From JBCCDY01 sp039030555 (GTDB lineage Bacteria; Bacteroidota; Bacteroidia; Cytophagales; Cyclobacteriaceae): a stretch of 64,000 nucleotides of DNA. Below are positions 34,806 through 44,732 of the stretch, piece by piece. The notes under the pieces are model-generated. The model was given only the letters and a program-made list of their open reading frames with translations, was not told the DNA's origin and searched no databases. Positions within the stretch are counted from its first letter, which is position 1; each line of letters starts with the position of its first letter. The translations under genes were made by a program, and so were the position numbers. Location of the stretch: contig JBCCDY010000009.1 of assembly GCA_039030555.1 (NCBI GenBank), forward strand, positions 124,001 to 188,000, in the 5' to 3' direction.

Positions 34806-36305
34806 ATGGTTTCGATAAACATACTTTTAATCATTTTCAGTGCTTTGCTTCCTATTCCCTTATCAGATAGTGAAGAAGCTAACGATTATGCAGAAGTATA
34901 TATTTATAGGCCCAAACAATTTCAGGGAGGTGCTATAGTATTTAAGGTTCTTGCTAACGATAATGTGGTTACTAAACTTACTAACGGATCCCGCTCGATA
35001 TATCGTATTTACCACGAAGGAGCGTTAGATCTAAAATTAAAAGCATCTGTTTTTACCTCTAAAACGGTCAGTTTCGGAGTCGTCAAAGGTCAAAAGTACT
35101 ATTTAAAGGCAGGTTATGGTGATGGTTTCGGTTCAAAGCTTTCTTTTACGCAGCTCGGAGTCCAGGATGGGGAAAGGGAATTTAGTAATATCCGTTTATT
35201 TCATGGGAAGAAGATAAAAGTGGAAGATGAAGACCCTGATCGTTCGGTAGTTACAAATGAGGATGTTTACAGTAAAGGCTTTGAGTCCTTTGAACAAAAA
35301 TCTGGGAAAAGACCAAATCTGGGGTGGATTAGCCCAGCTAAAGCTAACTTTAAAACCGAGGTAAGCATATTTTCACTTCAATTATGTTTAAAATCAGATG
35401 CTGAAAAAGTAGGAATAAGAGTCGGGTTTAACGATGAGGTTTTTGAAGAATTAAAAGATGTTCCAATATCCGATAAAAAATGTGGTTACACTTACATCAC
35501 TAATCTCTATTTAGAACCTGGAGAAAATAAAATCGCAATAACACTTTTTGATGAGTTTGGAGAATCAAATTTTTCACGAACGATCAAATATGATGAAAGT
35601 AAACAATTAGAATTTAGAGGATTGGCATTAGTTATCGGTAATAGCGATTATGAACATGCCCATGATTTAAAGAATCCTAAAAACGATGCATCTGATATGT
35701 ATAGTGCTTTAAATAAGCTTGGATTTGAGGTACTTAAATTCGATAATCTTAGCGATGTAGAGATGAGGAAAGTGATAGGAAATTATCTATTAAAGCTTGA
35801 AGAATATAAAGTAGGAGTAATCTTTTACGCAGGACATGGCATACAACATGAAGGTAGAAATTTTCTTATCCCTGTGAATGTGGGTATTGACAATGCCGGT
35901 GAAATAACCGAAAAATGTATAGATACCGGAAGGATACTTAGCCGTATGGAAATAATGGAGGTAGAAACCAGCGTAGTGATGCTCGATGCTTGCCGTAACA
36001 ACCCCTTCAGTGATGTTTCTACATTTTCAGGCAATACCATGAATGGACTTACTGGAACTGATGCTCCTCCGGGAACGATAGTAGCTTTTGCTACTTCTCC
36101 TGGAAAAACGGCTTCTGATGGAGCGGGTAAAAATGGTCTTTATACTCAAGAAATATTAAACCATATTTTCAAACCTGACCTAAAGCTTGAAGATCTTTTT
36201 AAACAGGTGAGGGTAAGCGTAATGCGAAAATCAAGAAATCGACAGATTCCTTGGGAAACCTCTTCACTCGTGAATGACTTCTATTTTTATGAGCAATCAA
36301 ATTAA
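34806..36305 (+). CDS. Exported caspase-family (C14) protein with DUF2846-like N-terminus
   Basis: A 499-residue protein. A hydrophobic N-terminus (INILLIIFSALLPIPL) suggests export. Residues about 25-115 resemble DUF2846 (AEVYIYRPKQFQGGAIVFKV; GVVKGQKYYLKAGYG). An Ig-like stretch covers about 165-265. The caspase p20 fold runs from about 270 (LALVIGNSDYEHAHDLKNPK) with catalytic His344 in FYAGHG and Cys396 in VMLDACRNNPF; both look intact. Bacterial caspase homologs usually cut after Arg or Lys. The adjacent gene, 9 bases on, is an outer-membrane barrel, so this protease probably acts in the periplasm or at the surface. An N-terminal membrane anchor instead of cleavage is possible. Confidence 0.88.
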   Translation: MVSINILLIIFSALLPIPLSDSEEANDYAEVYIYRPKQFQGGAIVFKVLANDNVVTKLTNGSRSIYRIYHEGALDLKLKASVFTSKTVSFGVVKGQKYYLKAGYGDGFGSKLSFTQLGVQDGEREFSNIRLFHGKKIKVEDEDPDRSVVTNEDVYSKGFESFEQKSGKRPNLGWISPAKANFKTEVSIFSLQLCLKSDAEKVGIRVGFNDEVFEELKDVPISDKKCGYTYITNLYLEPGENKIAITLFDEFGESNFSRTIKYDESKQLEFRGLALVIGNSDYEHAHDLKNPKNDASDMYSALNKLGFEVLKFDNLSDVEMRKVIGNYLLKLEEYKVGVIFYAGHGIQHEGRNFLIPVNVGIDNAGEITEKCIDTGRILSRMEIMEVETSVVMLDACRNNPFSDVSTFSGNTMNGLTGTDAPPGTIVAFATSPGKTASDGAGKNGLYTQEILNHIFKPDLKLEDLFKQVRVSVMRKSRNRQIPWETSSLVNDFYFYEQSN

Positions 36306-36314
36306 CCTTTAATT

Positions 36315-36965
36315 ATGAAAAAAATTTACATTTTATGCTTCCTATTCTGCTCGTTAAGTTTTGCTTCGCAAGCTCAAGTAAGATTAGGCGTGAAGGGGGG
36401 CGCGAACCTCTCTTTTCTTATATACGACCCTGATATAACCTTCGATAATCGTCCTTCAATTGGATTCCATCTTGGTGGGTTCGCTCATTTTCAGGTAGCT
36501 AATCGATTTGGAGTTCAGACTGAAGTTCTGTACACAACATTAGGAGGTCGTGCAGAAGGGGAGTTCACTCAAAATGGAGTCACAATCCAACAAGAGGTTA
36601 CGGATAACTTTAACTACATAGCTATCCCAATCATGATCAAATATACAAGCCCTTCAGGTTTTACTGCTGAAGTTGGCCCATCGATTAACTTCCTTATTAA
36701 AGCTGAAGAAACGATAGAGGAATCATCCGGGGGGCAAAATCTTTCAACAGATATAGATCTTGATGAAATTATTAGAGGTACTGATTTTATGCTAGGTTTT
36801 GGTCTAGGCTATGAATTACCTTCCGGATTAAGCTTTAATGGGCGATTCTCTTTTAGCTTGTCCGATATTTTCGATACCGACTCAGATTTCGTGAGCCCCG
36901 ATGCGCCTGAATTGCGTAATGCGGTGTTTCAATTAGGTGTTGGATTCCCTGTATTTGGTAATTAA
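36315..36965 (+). CDS. PorT-like outer-membrane beta-barrel protein
   Basis: A 216-residue exported barrel. The signal peptide ends near SQAQ (residue 21) and is followed at once by VRLGVKGGANLSFL, the classic first strand of PorT/OMP_b-brl_2 proteins. Later strands include GFTAEVGPSINFLIKAEE and FMLGFGLGYELPSG. It is likely co-transcribed with the caspase-like gene 9 bases upstream. Confidence 0.9.
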   Translation: MKKIYILCFLFCSLSFASQAQVRLGVKGGANLSFLIYDPDITFDNRPSIGFHLGGFAHFQVANRFGVQTEVLYTTLGGRAEGEFTQNGVTIQQEVTDNFNYIAIPIMIKYTSPSGFTAEVGPSINFLIKAEETIEESSGGQNLSTDIDLDEIIRGTDFMLGFGLGYELPSGLSFNGRFSFSLSDIFDTDSDFVSPDAPELRNAVFQLGVGFPVFGN

Positions 36966-37059
36966 AAACTATGGATTCGTAATTGCAGAGCGTATAGTGT
37001 TAAGAAAAGAACATAAATGAAACATCAGTTTAATTGTAAAATAAGGCGTATTTAAATCA

Positions 37060-37644
37060 ATGAGGTTTTATTTTTCAATTCTGATCCTACTCTCAGCTTT
37101 TTCTTATGCTCAGGATGAACGATCTTTTTTAAATGCCCCGGACGACTGGCGAAAAGAGATCATTGAGTTCCCGCTTTCCTTTGCTCCTGATATTGATTTA
37201 AAAGGAGTGGAGGATGTTAGGTTTGCACCAGGCTGGTCTAAAGAGGGAAATGAGGACTTTTGGACCTATGCTTTCCTGTGGTACCTAGACGCAGACCCAA
37301 ATGTTTCAAAAGAAAAATTAGAGGACTACTTAAAGCTATATTTTGATGGGTTAATGGAGTTGGTAGCTAAAGGGAATAATATAGACTCTTCTGAAGTGAC
37401 CAAAACCACTCCAGTATTTTATAAGCTGAGATCAAAATCAGGAAAGGATCATTATAACGGACAAGTTCAATTTTTTGATGCTTTCTTTACTAAAAGGGAA
37501 ATACTTTTAAACGTACAAGTATTAGATTTCTACTGTTCCGATGAGCAGAAATATCTCACACTATTTAAACTAAGCCCCAAGGATATTGAGCATGACATCT
37601 GGAATTCACTCAATCGAATAACGTCTAGTTCAAAATGTTACTAA
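37060..37644 (+). CDS. Hypothetical exported protein
   Basis: A 194-residue protein with a signal peptide ending near SYAQ (residue 18). The rest is alpha-beta with several Trp and Phe (SKEGNEDFWTYAFLWYLD). I recognise no named family. It lies between the barrel gene (94-base gap) and the two T9SS genes (116-base gap), all in the same direction. Confidence 0.68.
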   Translation: MRFYFSILILLSAFSYAQDERSFLNAPDDWRKEIIEFPLSFAPDIDLKGVEDVRFAPGWSKEGNEDFWTYAFLWYLDADPNVSKEKLEDYLKLYFDGLMELVAKGNNIDSSEVTKTTPVFYKLRSKSGKDHYNGQVQFFDAFFTKREILLNVQVLDFYCSDEQKYLTLFKLSPKDIEHDIWNSLNRITSSSKCY

Positions 37645-37760
37645 CTTCTTTATTTTGTTGTATATACTTATTGAATTTTGCAGATGATGTTTCTTAGGTT
37701 AATTGCACTTATTCAATTATAAATTATTAGTTTGAATGACACTAAATATCATAGCTTGAA

Positions 37761-39644
37761 GTGCGACAACTTCTTTTGAATTTTTTAGTAGTTCATGCCT
37801 GTTTTATAACATCAATTTTTTCTCAGGTTATAGATCTTGACACTACTACTATTGTAGTTAATGGAGAAGTTGGAGATACTTCAATTATTCATATTGATAT
37901 CACGAACAATGGAACAGAAGTTCTTGATTGGACCTTGTTAACCGAAGGTCCTAGATTTGTTTCTGAACCTATTTTTTTTTCGAAATCTAATTTTGCAAAT
38001 CCGCAACTTGAAATTAACCAAGATAGAATTACAGATAATATTTTTATTACCAGAGGCGATGTTCAAGGCCCATTTAATGCAGCTACGGAAACTGTTTTTG
38101 AAAGAGATATTAGTCCTTTTGGTACTTTATGGGCGCTTGGTTCTACGTTAACTCTGGATTCATCATCTTATGGAAACTGGGCTACAACGGCTTGCCCGAG
38201 TTGTGTAGATGATTTCTCGAGCTTTGAGAATATTTACTCTCTTTATCTTCCTGAGTCTAACAGATTTTTTGATGTAAAGCTACTTTCATTTGTAGGGCAG
38301 AATAGTGGAGGTGGTATCTCTTACGAGAGATCCGAGATTCTCCCTGTTTTGGGTCAGGATGTAAGTGCTGGTTTTTTGGAGCCAGGTGAAACGAAAATTG
38401 TAGAAATAAGAGCGGATCTTTCTCTTTTTCGTGCAGGGATTTTTGACGGAAGAATAAATATAAGTTCAAATTCGATAAGTAATTCTGAAATCGAAATTCC
38501 AATACTGATTGAGGTTAATGGTGGTACACCGGAAATATCATTTTCCGATACTCTAATTGTAATACCAAGAACTGTTGTGGGAAGAAATTCTGACTCTGTT
38601 CAATTTGAAGTATTTAATGGAGGTACCGGTTTCTTAGAAATAACAGATATTATACTAAGTTCTGATGGTTTTTCCATTTCCCCATCGAGTTTAAGTATAG
38701 CTCCTTTGGAGAGGGCAGCTCTAAAAGTTTCATTTACTGCTACTGTAACTGGAACATTTAATTCAAAAGTTGTGATAAATAGTAATCTCGAGGAGCCGAA
38801 GTGTATTTATTCAGAAATAAATATTGTTGATGATATCACTCTCAATCGGCCACTTAACAATGTTCTTATTAACGAAGGCTTCGATTCGTTAAACATTAAC
38901 CTACAGGATGTTTTTGTGGATTTTGATGGGCAATCTCTAATGTTTGATGCTGTATTGGATAATACCGATATCATATCTGTGTTCATTAATGAAACCACTC
39001 TGGTTTTAAGAGAGATAAGTAAAGGAACTTCTTTAATTCGCATTAACGCTTCTGACTCAGAAGGTAATTCTTCCAGTACCTCATTTGAAGTAAGAATAAA
39101 CGGAATACCAACCATCTCTCGCAATCTAGATGATATAGTTGTAAATGAAGGTTTTAACTCAACTTCTATTGATGTACTGAATTTGTTTGAAGATTTTGAA
39201 AAAGATAGCTTAACATTTTCTATCACAAGCGAATTTCCGGGTGTAGTTGTAGCTGATTTTGTAGATAATAAAATTGTATTTACCGAGGTTGGTGTAGGAG
39301 AAAGTATCATTACTATTACTGCAGACGATGGGTTTGGGGGAGTTGTAACTGAAGAGTTCAACTTTGAAATAGAGTCTCTTATTCTTTCGGGTTCTGATGT
39401 TGCAGTTAGCAGTTTTTCAATATACCCCAATCCAGCAGAAGATTGTATCATCATCCAGAACCCTGGCACTGAATTTCAGACTTTATGGAGGCTTCTAGAC
39501 CTTACAGGTTTAACTCTGAAGAACGGAGAGCTTAGCCCAAATAGTAATAAAATAAATATATCTGAATTATCGGAGGGTATTTACTATCTGGTAATTTCAA
39601 GTTCCACTAAAAGTGCAAAAAGTAAAATCATCGTTACTAATTAG
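37761..39644 (+). CDS. T9SS-secreted protein with one copy of an unnamed module
   Basis: A 627-residue protein with a GTG start; the signal peptide (QLLLNFLVVHACFITSIFSQ) begins exactly there and no ATG is available. Order: a choice-of-anchor/Ig-like segment, the unnamed module at about residues 67-200 (ENQDRI-type NQDRITDNIFITRGD, GTLWALGS, GGGISYERSE), an ASPM/SPD-2-like Ig unit, two cadherin-like units with VNEGF phrases, and a T9SS sorting domain from about 552 (SIYPNPAEDCIIIQ). It is a paralogue of the next, longer protein. Probably a surface or released protein. Confidence 0.9.
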   Translation: MRQLLLNFLVVHACFITSIFSQVIDLDTTTIVVNGEVGDTSIIHIDITNNGTEVLDWTLLTEGPRFVSEPIFFSKSNFANPQLEINQDRITDNIFITRGDVQGPFNAATETVFERDISPFGTLWALGSTLTLDSSSYGNWATTACPSCVDDFSSFENIYSLYLPESNRFFDVKLLSFVGQNSGGGISYERSEILPVLGQDVSAGFLEPGETKIVEIRADLSLFRAGIFDGRINISSNSISNSEIEIPILIEVNGGTPEISFSDTLIVIPRTVVGRNSDSVQFEVFNGGTGFLEITDIILSSDGFSISPSSLSIAPLERAALKVSFTATVTGTFNSKVVINSNLEEPKCIYSEINIVDDITLNRPLNNVLINEGFDSLNINLQDVFVDFDGQSLMFDAVLDNTDIISVFINETTLVLREISKGTSLIRINASDSEGNSSSTSFEVRINGIPTISRNLDDIVVNEGFNSTSIDVLNLFEDFEKDSLTFSITSEFPGVVVADFVDNKIVFTEVGVGESIITITADDGFGGVVTEEFNFEIESLILSGSDVAVSSFSIYPNPAEDCIIIQNPGTEFQTLWRLLDLTGLTLKNGELSPNSNKINISELSEGIYYLVISSSTKSAKSKIIVTN

Positions 39645-39741
39645 ATACTTAGAACATAATCTAACGTTCGATGGATACTATCTATTGTTAGTTAAGTCCA
39701 AAAAGTGTTATCTTAATGTAAAAACAACCCTTATAATTAAA

Positions 39742-42700
39742 ATGAGATTACTTTACTTTCTAGTTGCTACTCTGTTTGTCTGTCTAATCACCTCTGTTTC
39801 AGTTTTAGCTCAAGTTGTTAATATTGATGCGAGCCCGGCTTCCTTAACCTTTGAGGGTGATGTTGGTGATAATTTAGAGCTTATACTAACCATTTCAAAT
39901 TCAGGCAATTCTACTTTGGATTATCAAATTTTCATTGAAAACCCTGTTGTGAGTATTGCAAGCTCTGTCATGTTTGTTAAAGATGATTTCGCCGATGCCA
40001 CTCTTGAGGAAAATCAGGATCGTATCAATGCAGATGTTTTTATTACTCGTGGAAACAATAGTGGTTTATTCAATGCAGCTAATGAATCAAGTTTTAATGG
40101 TAATGGGCCCTCAGGAACGGAATGGTCTTTATTCCCAACCGTGCAGTCTGTTCCGGATGATTATGGTAGGTGGAGAGACAATGCAGGGCCGAGAGTTAGT
40201 AACTTTTTTGATTTTGAAAATGTATATTCTTTACGTTTGATTGATGAAGACAGATTTTTTGATGTTCAGTTTCTTTCTTGGACTCAAAATAATAATGGTG
40301 GGGGATTCTCTTATTTAAGACAGGAGATTGTTGGAGAGGTATTAGGCGCAAATATTAATGAAGGCTCCGTGGGTGCCCAAAGCTCTGAAGAAGTTATTAT
40401 CGTCGCTGACCTATCTCTTTTCAGAGCGGGAACTTTTGAATCAACTATAGTCATCAATTCCAATGCTACAGATAATTCAACCATAGAAATTCCGGTAACA
40501 CTTAATATAGGAGGAGGAGTGCCAGATTTAGTTCTTAATGAAGATGATATTGAGTTACCATCTACAGTTATAAGCGCAACCTCAACTTCGGAATTCATAA
40601 TATCCAACATGGGAAGCGGTTTCCTTGAGATCGATAATGTTGTATCTGATAATCAAGTTTTTTCTGCAAGTCCAACCACCTTTAACATTCCTCCTTTTGG
40701 TAGTGCTTTAGTTACACTCTCGGGAACACCGACAGCTGTTGGAACAGCCATGGGAAATTTGACAATTTCTTCAAACGTACCAGATGTTATCTTACCAGTA
40801 AGTGTAATAGGACAAAATGCTCCTGAGCTCGATTTACCCTCTACGTCACTAACTTTCAGTTTTGACGCAGGTACAAGTAATCAGGAGGTACTCATAATTG
40901 AGAATACAGGTGATGGTACCCTTGAATTCAGCCTGGAAGTAGAATCAACATCGCAAGATGTAGTTACATTCGAAAGACCGTCACTATTGAATGTAGAGCC
41001 TATTACTCTGGAAAATACCGATGTAATTTCTGATGATGTCTGGATTACAAGATCACATGTAAATAACAGAAATGGTGCAGCACTTATAAACGCTGCTGTA
41101 CAGTCAACCCTTGGAACTGAAAACAATAGTGGTCCAGAGGGAACAGAGTGGGCTTTTGGAAAAACGACGGAACAGGGAGTTTTTGATTATGACGACTGGA
41201 GCGATGTGGCTTCTCCCAGCTCGGTTGGAAGGGATCTGTTTTTTGAATTCACTTCTTTTTATTCAATGCGTCTAACTAATGAAAACAGGTACTTTGACAT
41301 CCAGTTCTTATCATGGAATATGGGAGCTAGCGAAGGTGGACAGGGCGGTGGAGCATTTTCTTATACCCGACAGGAGTTCCCTGGTTGGCTAACTTTAGAT
41401 GAATCAGATGGTTTTTCTAGTTCATCTTCAATAGAAAGCGGCGAGCAATTGATGGTATCTCTTGACTTTGCAGAACTTCGTGCTGGTACCTATGAGGCCA
41501 GCTTAATTCTTCGCTCAAATGATTTGGATGAATCAGAGATAACTATTCCCATTCAAATAACCGTTTCTGGAGGAGAGCCGGAAATTAATGAAGACTTTCA
41601 GCTGGAAATAGGTTTTGACGATATTATTGTCGGCAGTAGCCAGACTCTTTCATTAGAATTCGATAATGAAGGTTTTGTTCCTGTTTCTATATCTGGAATA
41701 AGTTCGGATAATCCTGCTTTCGTACCTGTAGCAACTTCATTATCTGTCGCTCCCAGCCTAAATCCAACTTTACTAGATATTGTTTTCACACCTGATGCTG
41801 TAAATAGCTTTTCTGGAGAATTGACATTAAGTACAGACGACCCTGACCTCCCTTCTGTATCTATAAACCTTAATGGTGAGGGAGTGGGGAACCCAGTTAT
41901 ATCTATAGCTAATACGGAATTAATTGATCAAGGGGTTTATCCTACTGATTCTACTTCCACCTTTATAATTAATGTAGCGAATACTGGTGAAAGTGAACTG
42001 ACTGGAAATATAAGAGTAGAATTGCCAGGAGCAGAACCAGTTGTTTTTACAAAATTGCCGGGAGCGGATCCTTTTATTGCTGAAAACCAGGATCGTATTG
42101 CAGATGATATCTATATAACTCGGGGTGCTCAGGAAGGCTTATTTAATGCTGCTTTGGAAAATGGTTATAATAATGGTCCGTTGGGAACAGAGTGGGCATT
42201 TGGAAGAAGTGGTGCTGTTAGTTTAAACGATGATTATGGTGATTGGTCGGGTAATGCTTGTCCAAGTTGCGAGGATACTGAAGATTTTTTTCTGTATGAG
42301 TTTGACTATTCGCTGCACTTAACAGGACTAGCTAGATTTTATGATTTAAGATACTTAGCATGGTCAAGTGGTGGAAATGGTGGAGGGTTCAGTTACACGA
42401 GAACGGAAGTTCCAGGATGGATATCGGTAAATCCTGATTTTAGCATTTCAGCTGGAACAGATCAGGATATAAATTTTCAGTTTGAAACGACAGATTTTAT
42501 AGCTGGAACCTATCCGGCACGGATCGTATTTGAATCGAATGATCCTGTGACACCGGAGATATCAATAGAAGCGACAATTACAGTTGAAGGTGAGCCTGAG
42601 GTAGAAATAAGTGGAACACTACTTCAGTTTGGAGATATATTTACTAATAATACGAGCACTTTATCAATTGAGATAGAAAATGTTGGATCTGATGTTCTTA

Positions 42701-44673
42701 CTATTTCATCTACTTCCGGTAATTCTTTTCTTACTGTATCACCGGTAGAGGCTTCGATTAGCCCTACTCAAAGCCAGCAATTATTATTTAGTCTGACCCC
42801 TACTTCTGAGGGTATGATAAACGAGACAGTAACTATCACCACAAACGATGTTAACAATCCAACTTTTGAAATTAATATTAATGCTAATTCTTTGGATGCA
42901 CCTCAAATAGAAGTTAATCCTGCGTTAATTGAGGTCGAGTTATTTTCGGGAGAAACAGAGGATATAGCCATCAATATTTCAAACACAGGAGGAAGTGATC
43001 TTGATTGGGAGTTCGTTGATTTGTCGTTTCCTGATCTTGAAGATATATTAACACGTTTTGTTTCTGCGCAACCAGTATTATCCGACCTTACTCCGGGAAC
43101 TGTGCAATTTATGAACGAAGGTAACGATGAGTTTTTTGGTGGACCATTTGAGGATGGTAATGAGTTCGGAACGAATGGCAATGGGAGTATCAATTATACA
43201 GATGGTGAAATTTCCTCTTCTACCTCTATTGATTACTTTACTCTAATATCGAATGGTGTATTCATATCATCAGGAAATCTTTCAGGAGCTTCCTCCTTTG
43301 GAGTTAGTACATCTAGCGAATTAAATAGTGAAAGCGGTCGGGAGGTAAGTGGCTTTGAAGATGATATTTCTTTCTTAGGTTCTGGTTTCCGAATTTTTTA
43401 TAGAAGAGTCTTTGGAGGAACCCTCCCGTCGGTTAATCAAATAATCATACTGGAAGATAATGGCAACTTGGAAAGAGATCTAAACTTGAGTCCACTTACA
43501 GACGAAAACCTGATTACTGGTTTGAATGGCGATGATCTGAGATACTACTATTTAATGTTTATCTCTGAAGACGGCTTATTTGTAACTGATAATGAGCTTA
43601 GGGAGATTTCAAATGAAATTGCAAGTATTGCTTTGAACACCGGCGGTTTGAATCTTTTATCCTCAAATACTCCAGATATGGGTGTTGAGCAGGATGTAAC
43701 AAGTGGAACAATTGAAGAAGAAGGAGATGCTGACGTATCCACTATATCAATAAATGCTGATGAAGTAGGTAGCGGTTCATTCAGCTTTGATTTATTTATT
43801 TCATCTAACGATCCGGATAATAATTTAGTAAGAATCCCGGTAGACTTGCGGGTTGGAAATATTATTAACAACGAGGATATAGATGATATTGTCGTTAATG
43901 AGGGATTCTCAAGTACAACTGTAGATTTAGATGGAGTATTCGTGGATAGTGATGGAGATGAACTTACTTTTATTACAGCCAGTTCCAGGGATGATCTTGT
44001 AACAATTGCTACACAGGGTAATACGGCTACGATTACAGAAGTTTCTGGTACGGGGAGTAGCACTCTTTCCATTGCTGCCGCCGATGGTAATGGTAACGAA
44101 GCATTTGCGAACTTTCAATTCAGAGTTAATGATATACCTGATATAGTAAATGAGCTATCTGATGTAACTGTAGATGCAGGTTTTCAAAATCAGACTATAA
44201 ACATTTCTGATGTATTTGCCGATTCTGATGAAGAAGATACATTGATGTTATCGGTATCTAGTGCATCAGAAGATGTTGTAACAGTGACAATCAATGAAGA
44301 TTCTTTATTAATAAGCGAGGTAGGTGAAGGCTCAAGTGTTATTACATTATCTGTAGATGATGGCTCTGGGGGAACAAATATGAATACTTTCACTTTTACT
44401 GTTGAAGCAATAATATTATCTAACATTGATGTTTTTCAAGATGATTTGACTATTTATCCGAATCCATCTTCTCAGATTTTGAATATTCAGCAACAATATC
44501 TATCTAAAGATGCTGAGTGGCGAATTTTTAATATTGAAGGAAAGTCCATGATGTCAGGACCTTTATCTGAAAATACGCAAATTAATGTATCAGTCTTGCC
44601 GGCTGGTATTTATAATTTTGTTATCGAAGACAATAAAGTTCGTACTTCGAAGAGAATATCTGTAGTTAAATAA
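39742..44673 (+). CDS. Large T9SS-secreted protein with three copies of an unnamed module
   Basis: A 1643-residue protein. The frame opens at 39613, but the signal peptide (LLYFLVATLFVCLITSVSVL) starts at the ATG at 39742. It alternates choice-of-anchor/ASPM-like Ig units with three copies of a module about 140 residues long (at about 39960-40335, 40960-41390 and 42040-42420), shared with the neighbouring protein. Two cadherin-like repeats (VNEGFSSTTVDLDGVF) follow near the end. The T9SS type A sorting domain begins around LTIYPNPSSQILNI. Export to the cell surface is expected. Function unknown. A strong terminator follows. Confidence 0.92.
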   Translation: MRLLYFLVATLFVCLITSVSVLAQVVNIDASPASLTFEGDVGDNLELILTISNSGNSTLDYQIFIENPVVSIASSVMFVKDDFADATLEENQDRINADVFITRGNNSGLFNAANESSFNGNGPSGTEWSLFPTVQSVPDDYGRWRDNAGPRVSNFFDFENVYSLRLIDEDRFFDVQFLSWTQNNNGGGFSYLRQEIVGEVLGANINEGSVGAQSSEEVIIVADLSLFRAGTFESTIVINSNATDNSTIEIPVTLNIGGGVPDLVLNEDDIELPSTVISATSTSEFIISNMGSGFLEIDNVVSDNQVFSASPTTFNIPPFGSALVTLSGTPTAVGTAMGNLTISSNVPDVILPVSVIGQNAPELDLPSTSLTFSFDAGTSNQEVLIIENTGDGTLEFSLEVESTSQDVVTFERPSLLNVEPITLENTDVISDDVWITRSHVNNRNGAALINAAVQSTLGTENNSGPEGTEWAFGKTTEQGVFDYDDWSDVASPSSVGRDLFFEFTSFYSMRLTNENRYFDIQFLSWNMGASEGGQGGGAFSYTRQEFPGWLTLDESDGFSSSSSIESGEQLMVSLDFAELRAGTYEASLILRSNDLDESEITIPIQITVSGGEPEINEDFQLEIGFDDIIVGSSQTLSLEFDNEGFVPVSISGISSDNPAFVPVATSLSVAPSLNPTLLDIVFTPDAVNSFSGELTLSTDDPDLPSVSINLNGEGVGNPVISIANTELIDQGVYPTDSTSTFIINVANTGESELTGNIRVELPGAEPVVFTKLPGADPFIAENQDRIADDIYITRGAQEGLFNAALENGYNNGPLGTEWAFGRSGAVSLNDDYGDWSGNACPSCEDTEDFFLYEFDYSLHLTGLARFYDLRYLAWSSGGNGGGFSYTRTEVPGWISVNPDFSISAGTDQDINFQFETTDFIAGTYPARIVFESNDPVTPEISIEATITVEGEPEVEISGTLLQFGDIFTNNTSTLSIEIENVGSDVLTISSTSGNSFLTVSPVEASISPTQSQQLLFSLTPTSEGMINETVTITTNDVNNPTFEININANSLDAPQIEVNPALIEVELFSGETEDIAINISNTGGSDLDWEFVDLSFPDLEDILTRFVSAQPVLSDLTPGTVQFMNEGNDEFFGGPFEDGNEFGTNGNGSINYTDGEISSSTSIDYFTLISNGVFISSGNLSGASSFGVSTSSELNSESGREVSGFEDDISFLGSGFRIFYRRVFGGTLPSVNQIIILEDNGNLERDLNLSPLTDENLITGLNGDDLRYYYLMFISEDGLFVTDNELREISNEIASIALNTGGLNLLSSNTPDMGVEQDVTSGTIEEEGDADVSTISINADEVGSGSFSFDLFISSNDPDNNLVRIPVDLRVGNIINNEDIDDIVVNEGFSSTTVDLDGVFVDSDGDELTFITASSRDDLVTIATQGNTATITEVSGTGSSTLSIAAADGNGNEAFANFQFRVNDIPDIVNELSDVTVDAGFQNQTINISDVFADSDEEDTLMLSVSSASEDVVTVTINEDSLLISEVGEGSSVITLSVDDGSGGTNMNTFTFTVEAIILSNIDVFQDDLTIYPNPSSQILNIQQQYLSKDAEWRIFNIEGKSMMSGPLSENTQINVSVLPAGIYNFVIEDNKVRTSKRISVVK
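39961..42423 (+). repeat. Three copies of the NQDRI-GTEW-GGGFSY module
   Basis: The three copies share the order: ENQDRIxxDxxITRG, FNAA, GxGTEW or GPLGTEWAFG, DYGxW, a YSLxL strand, RFFDxxxLSW, and GGGFSYxRxE. The middle copy is the most diverged (ENTDVISDDVWITRS) and has GGGAFSYTRQE. A fourth copy lies in the preceding gene. The copies alternate with Ig-like units, giving a period of roughly 330-360 residues. Confidence 0.8.
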
Positions 44674-44688
44674 CTTTGACTTTTTACC

Positions 44689-44721
44689 AAAGGAACTGTC
44701 AAAAAAAGACAGTTCCTTTTT
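44689..44721. terminator. Strong rho-independent terminator between convergent genes
   Basis: Arms 44689-44700 and 44708-44719 pair perfectly over 12 bases (AAAGGAACTGTC and its inverse) around a 7-A loop, followed on the plus strand by a T-run. It lies between the T9SS gene and the convergent glucokinase gene and may stop both. Confidence 0.88.
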
Positions 44722-44732
44722 GTTTGTCGTAC

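Noticed and set aside
39613..39741. Upstream extension of the large T9SS gene
   Set aside because: The extra 43 residues precede a perfect signal peptide, which must be N-terminal; they also overlap the end of the preceding gene.
43548..44072. A 174-codon reverse frame inside the large T9SS paralogue
   Set aside because: Low-complexity Ser/Thr/Val text opposite cadherin-like repeats; no independent support.
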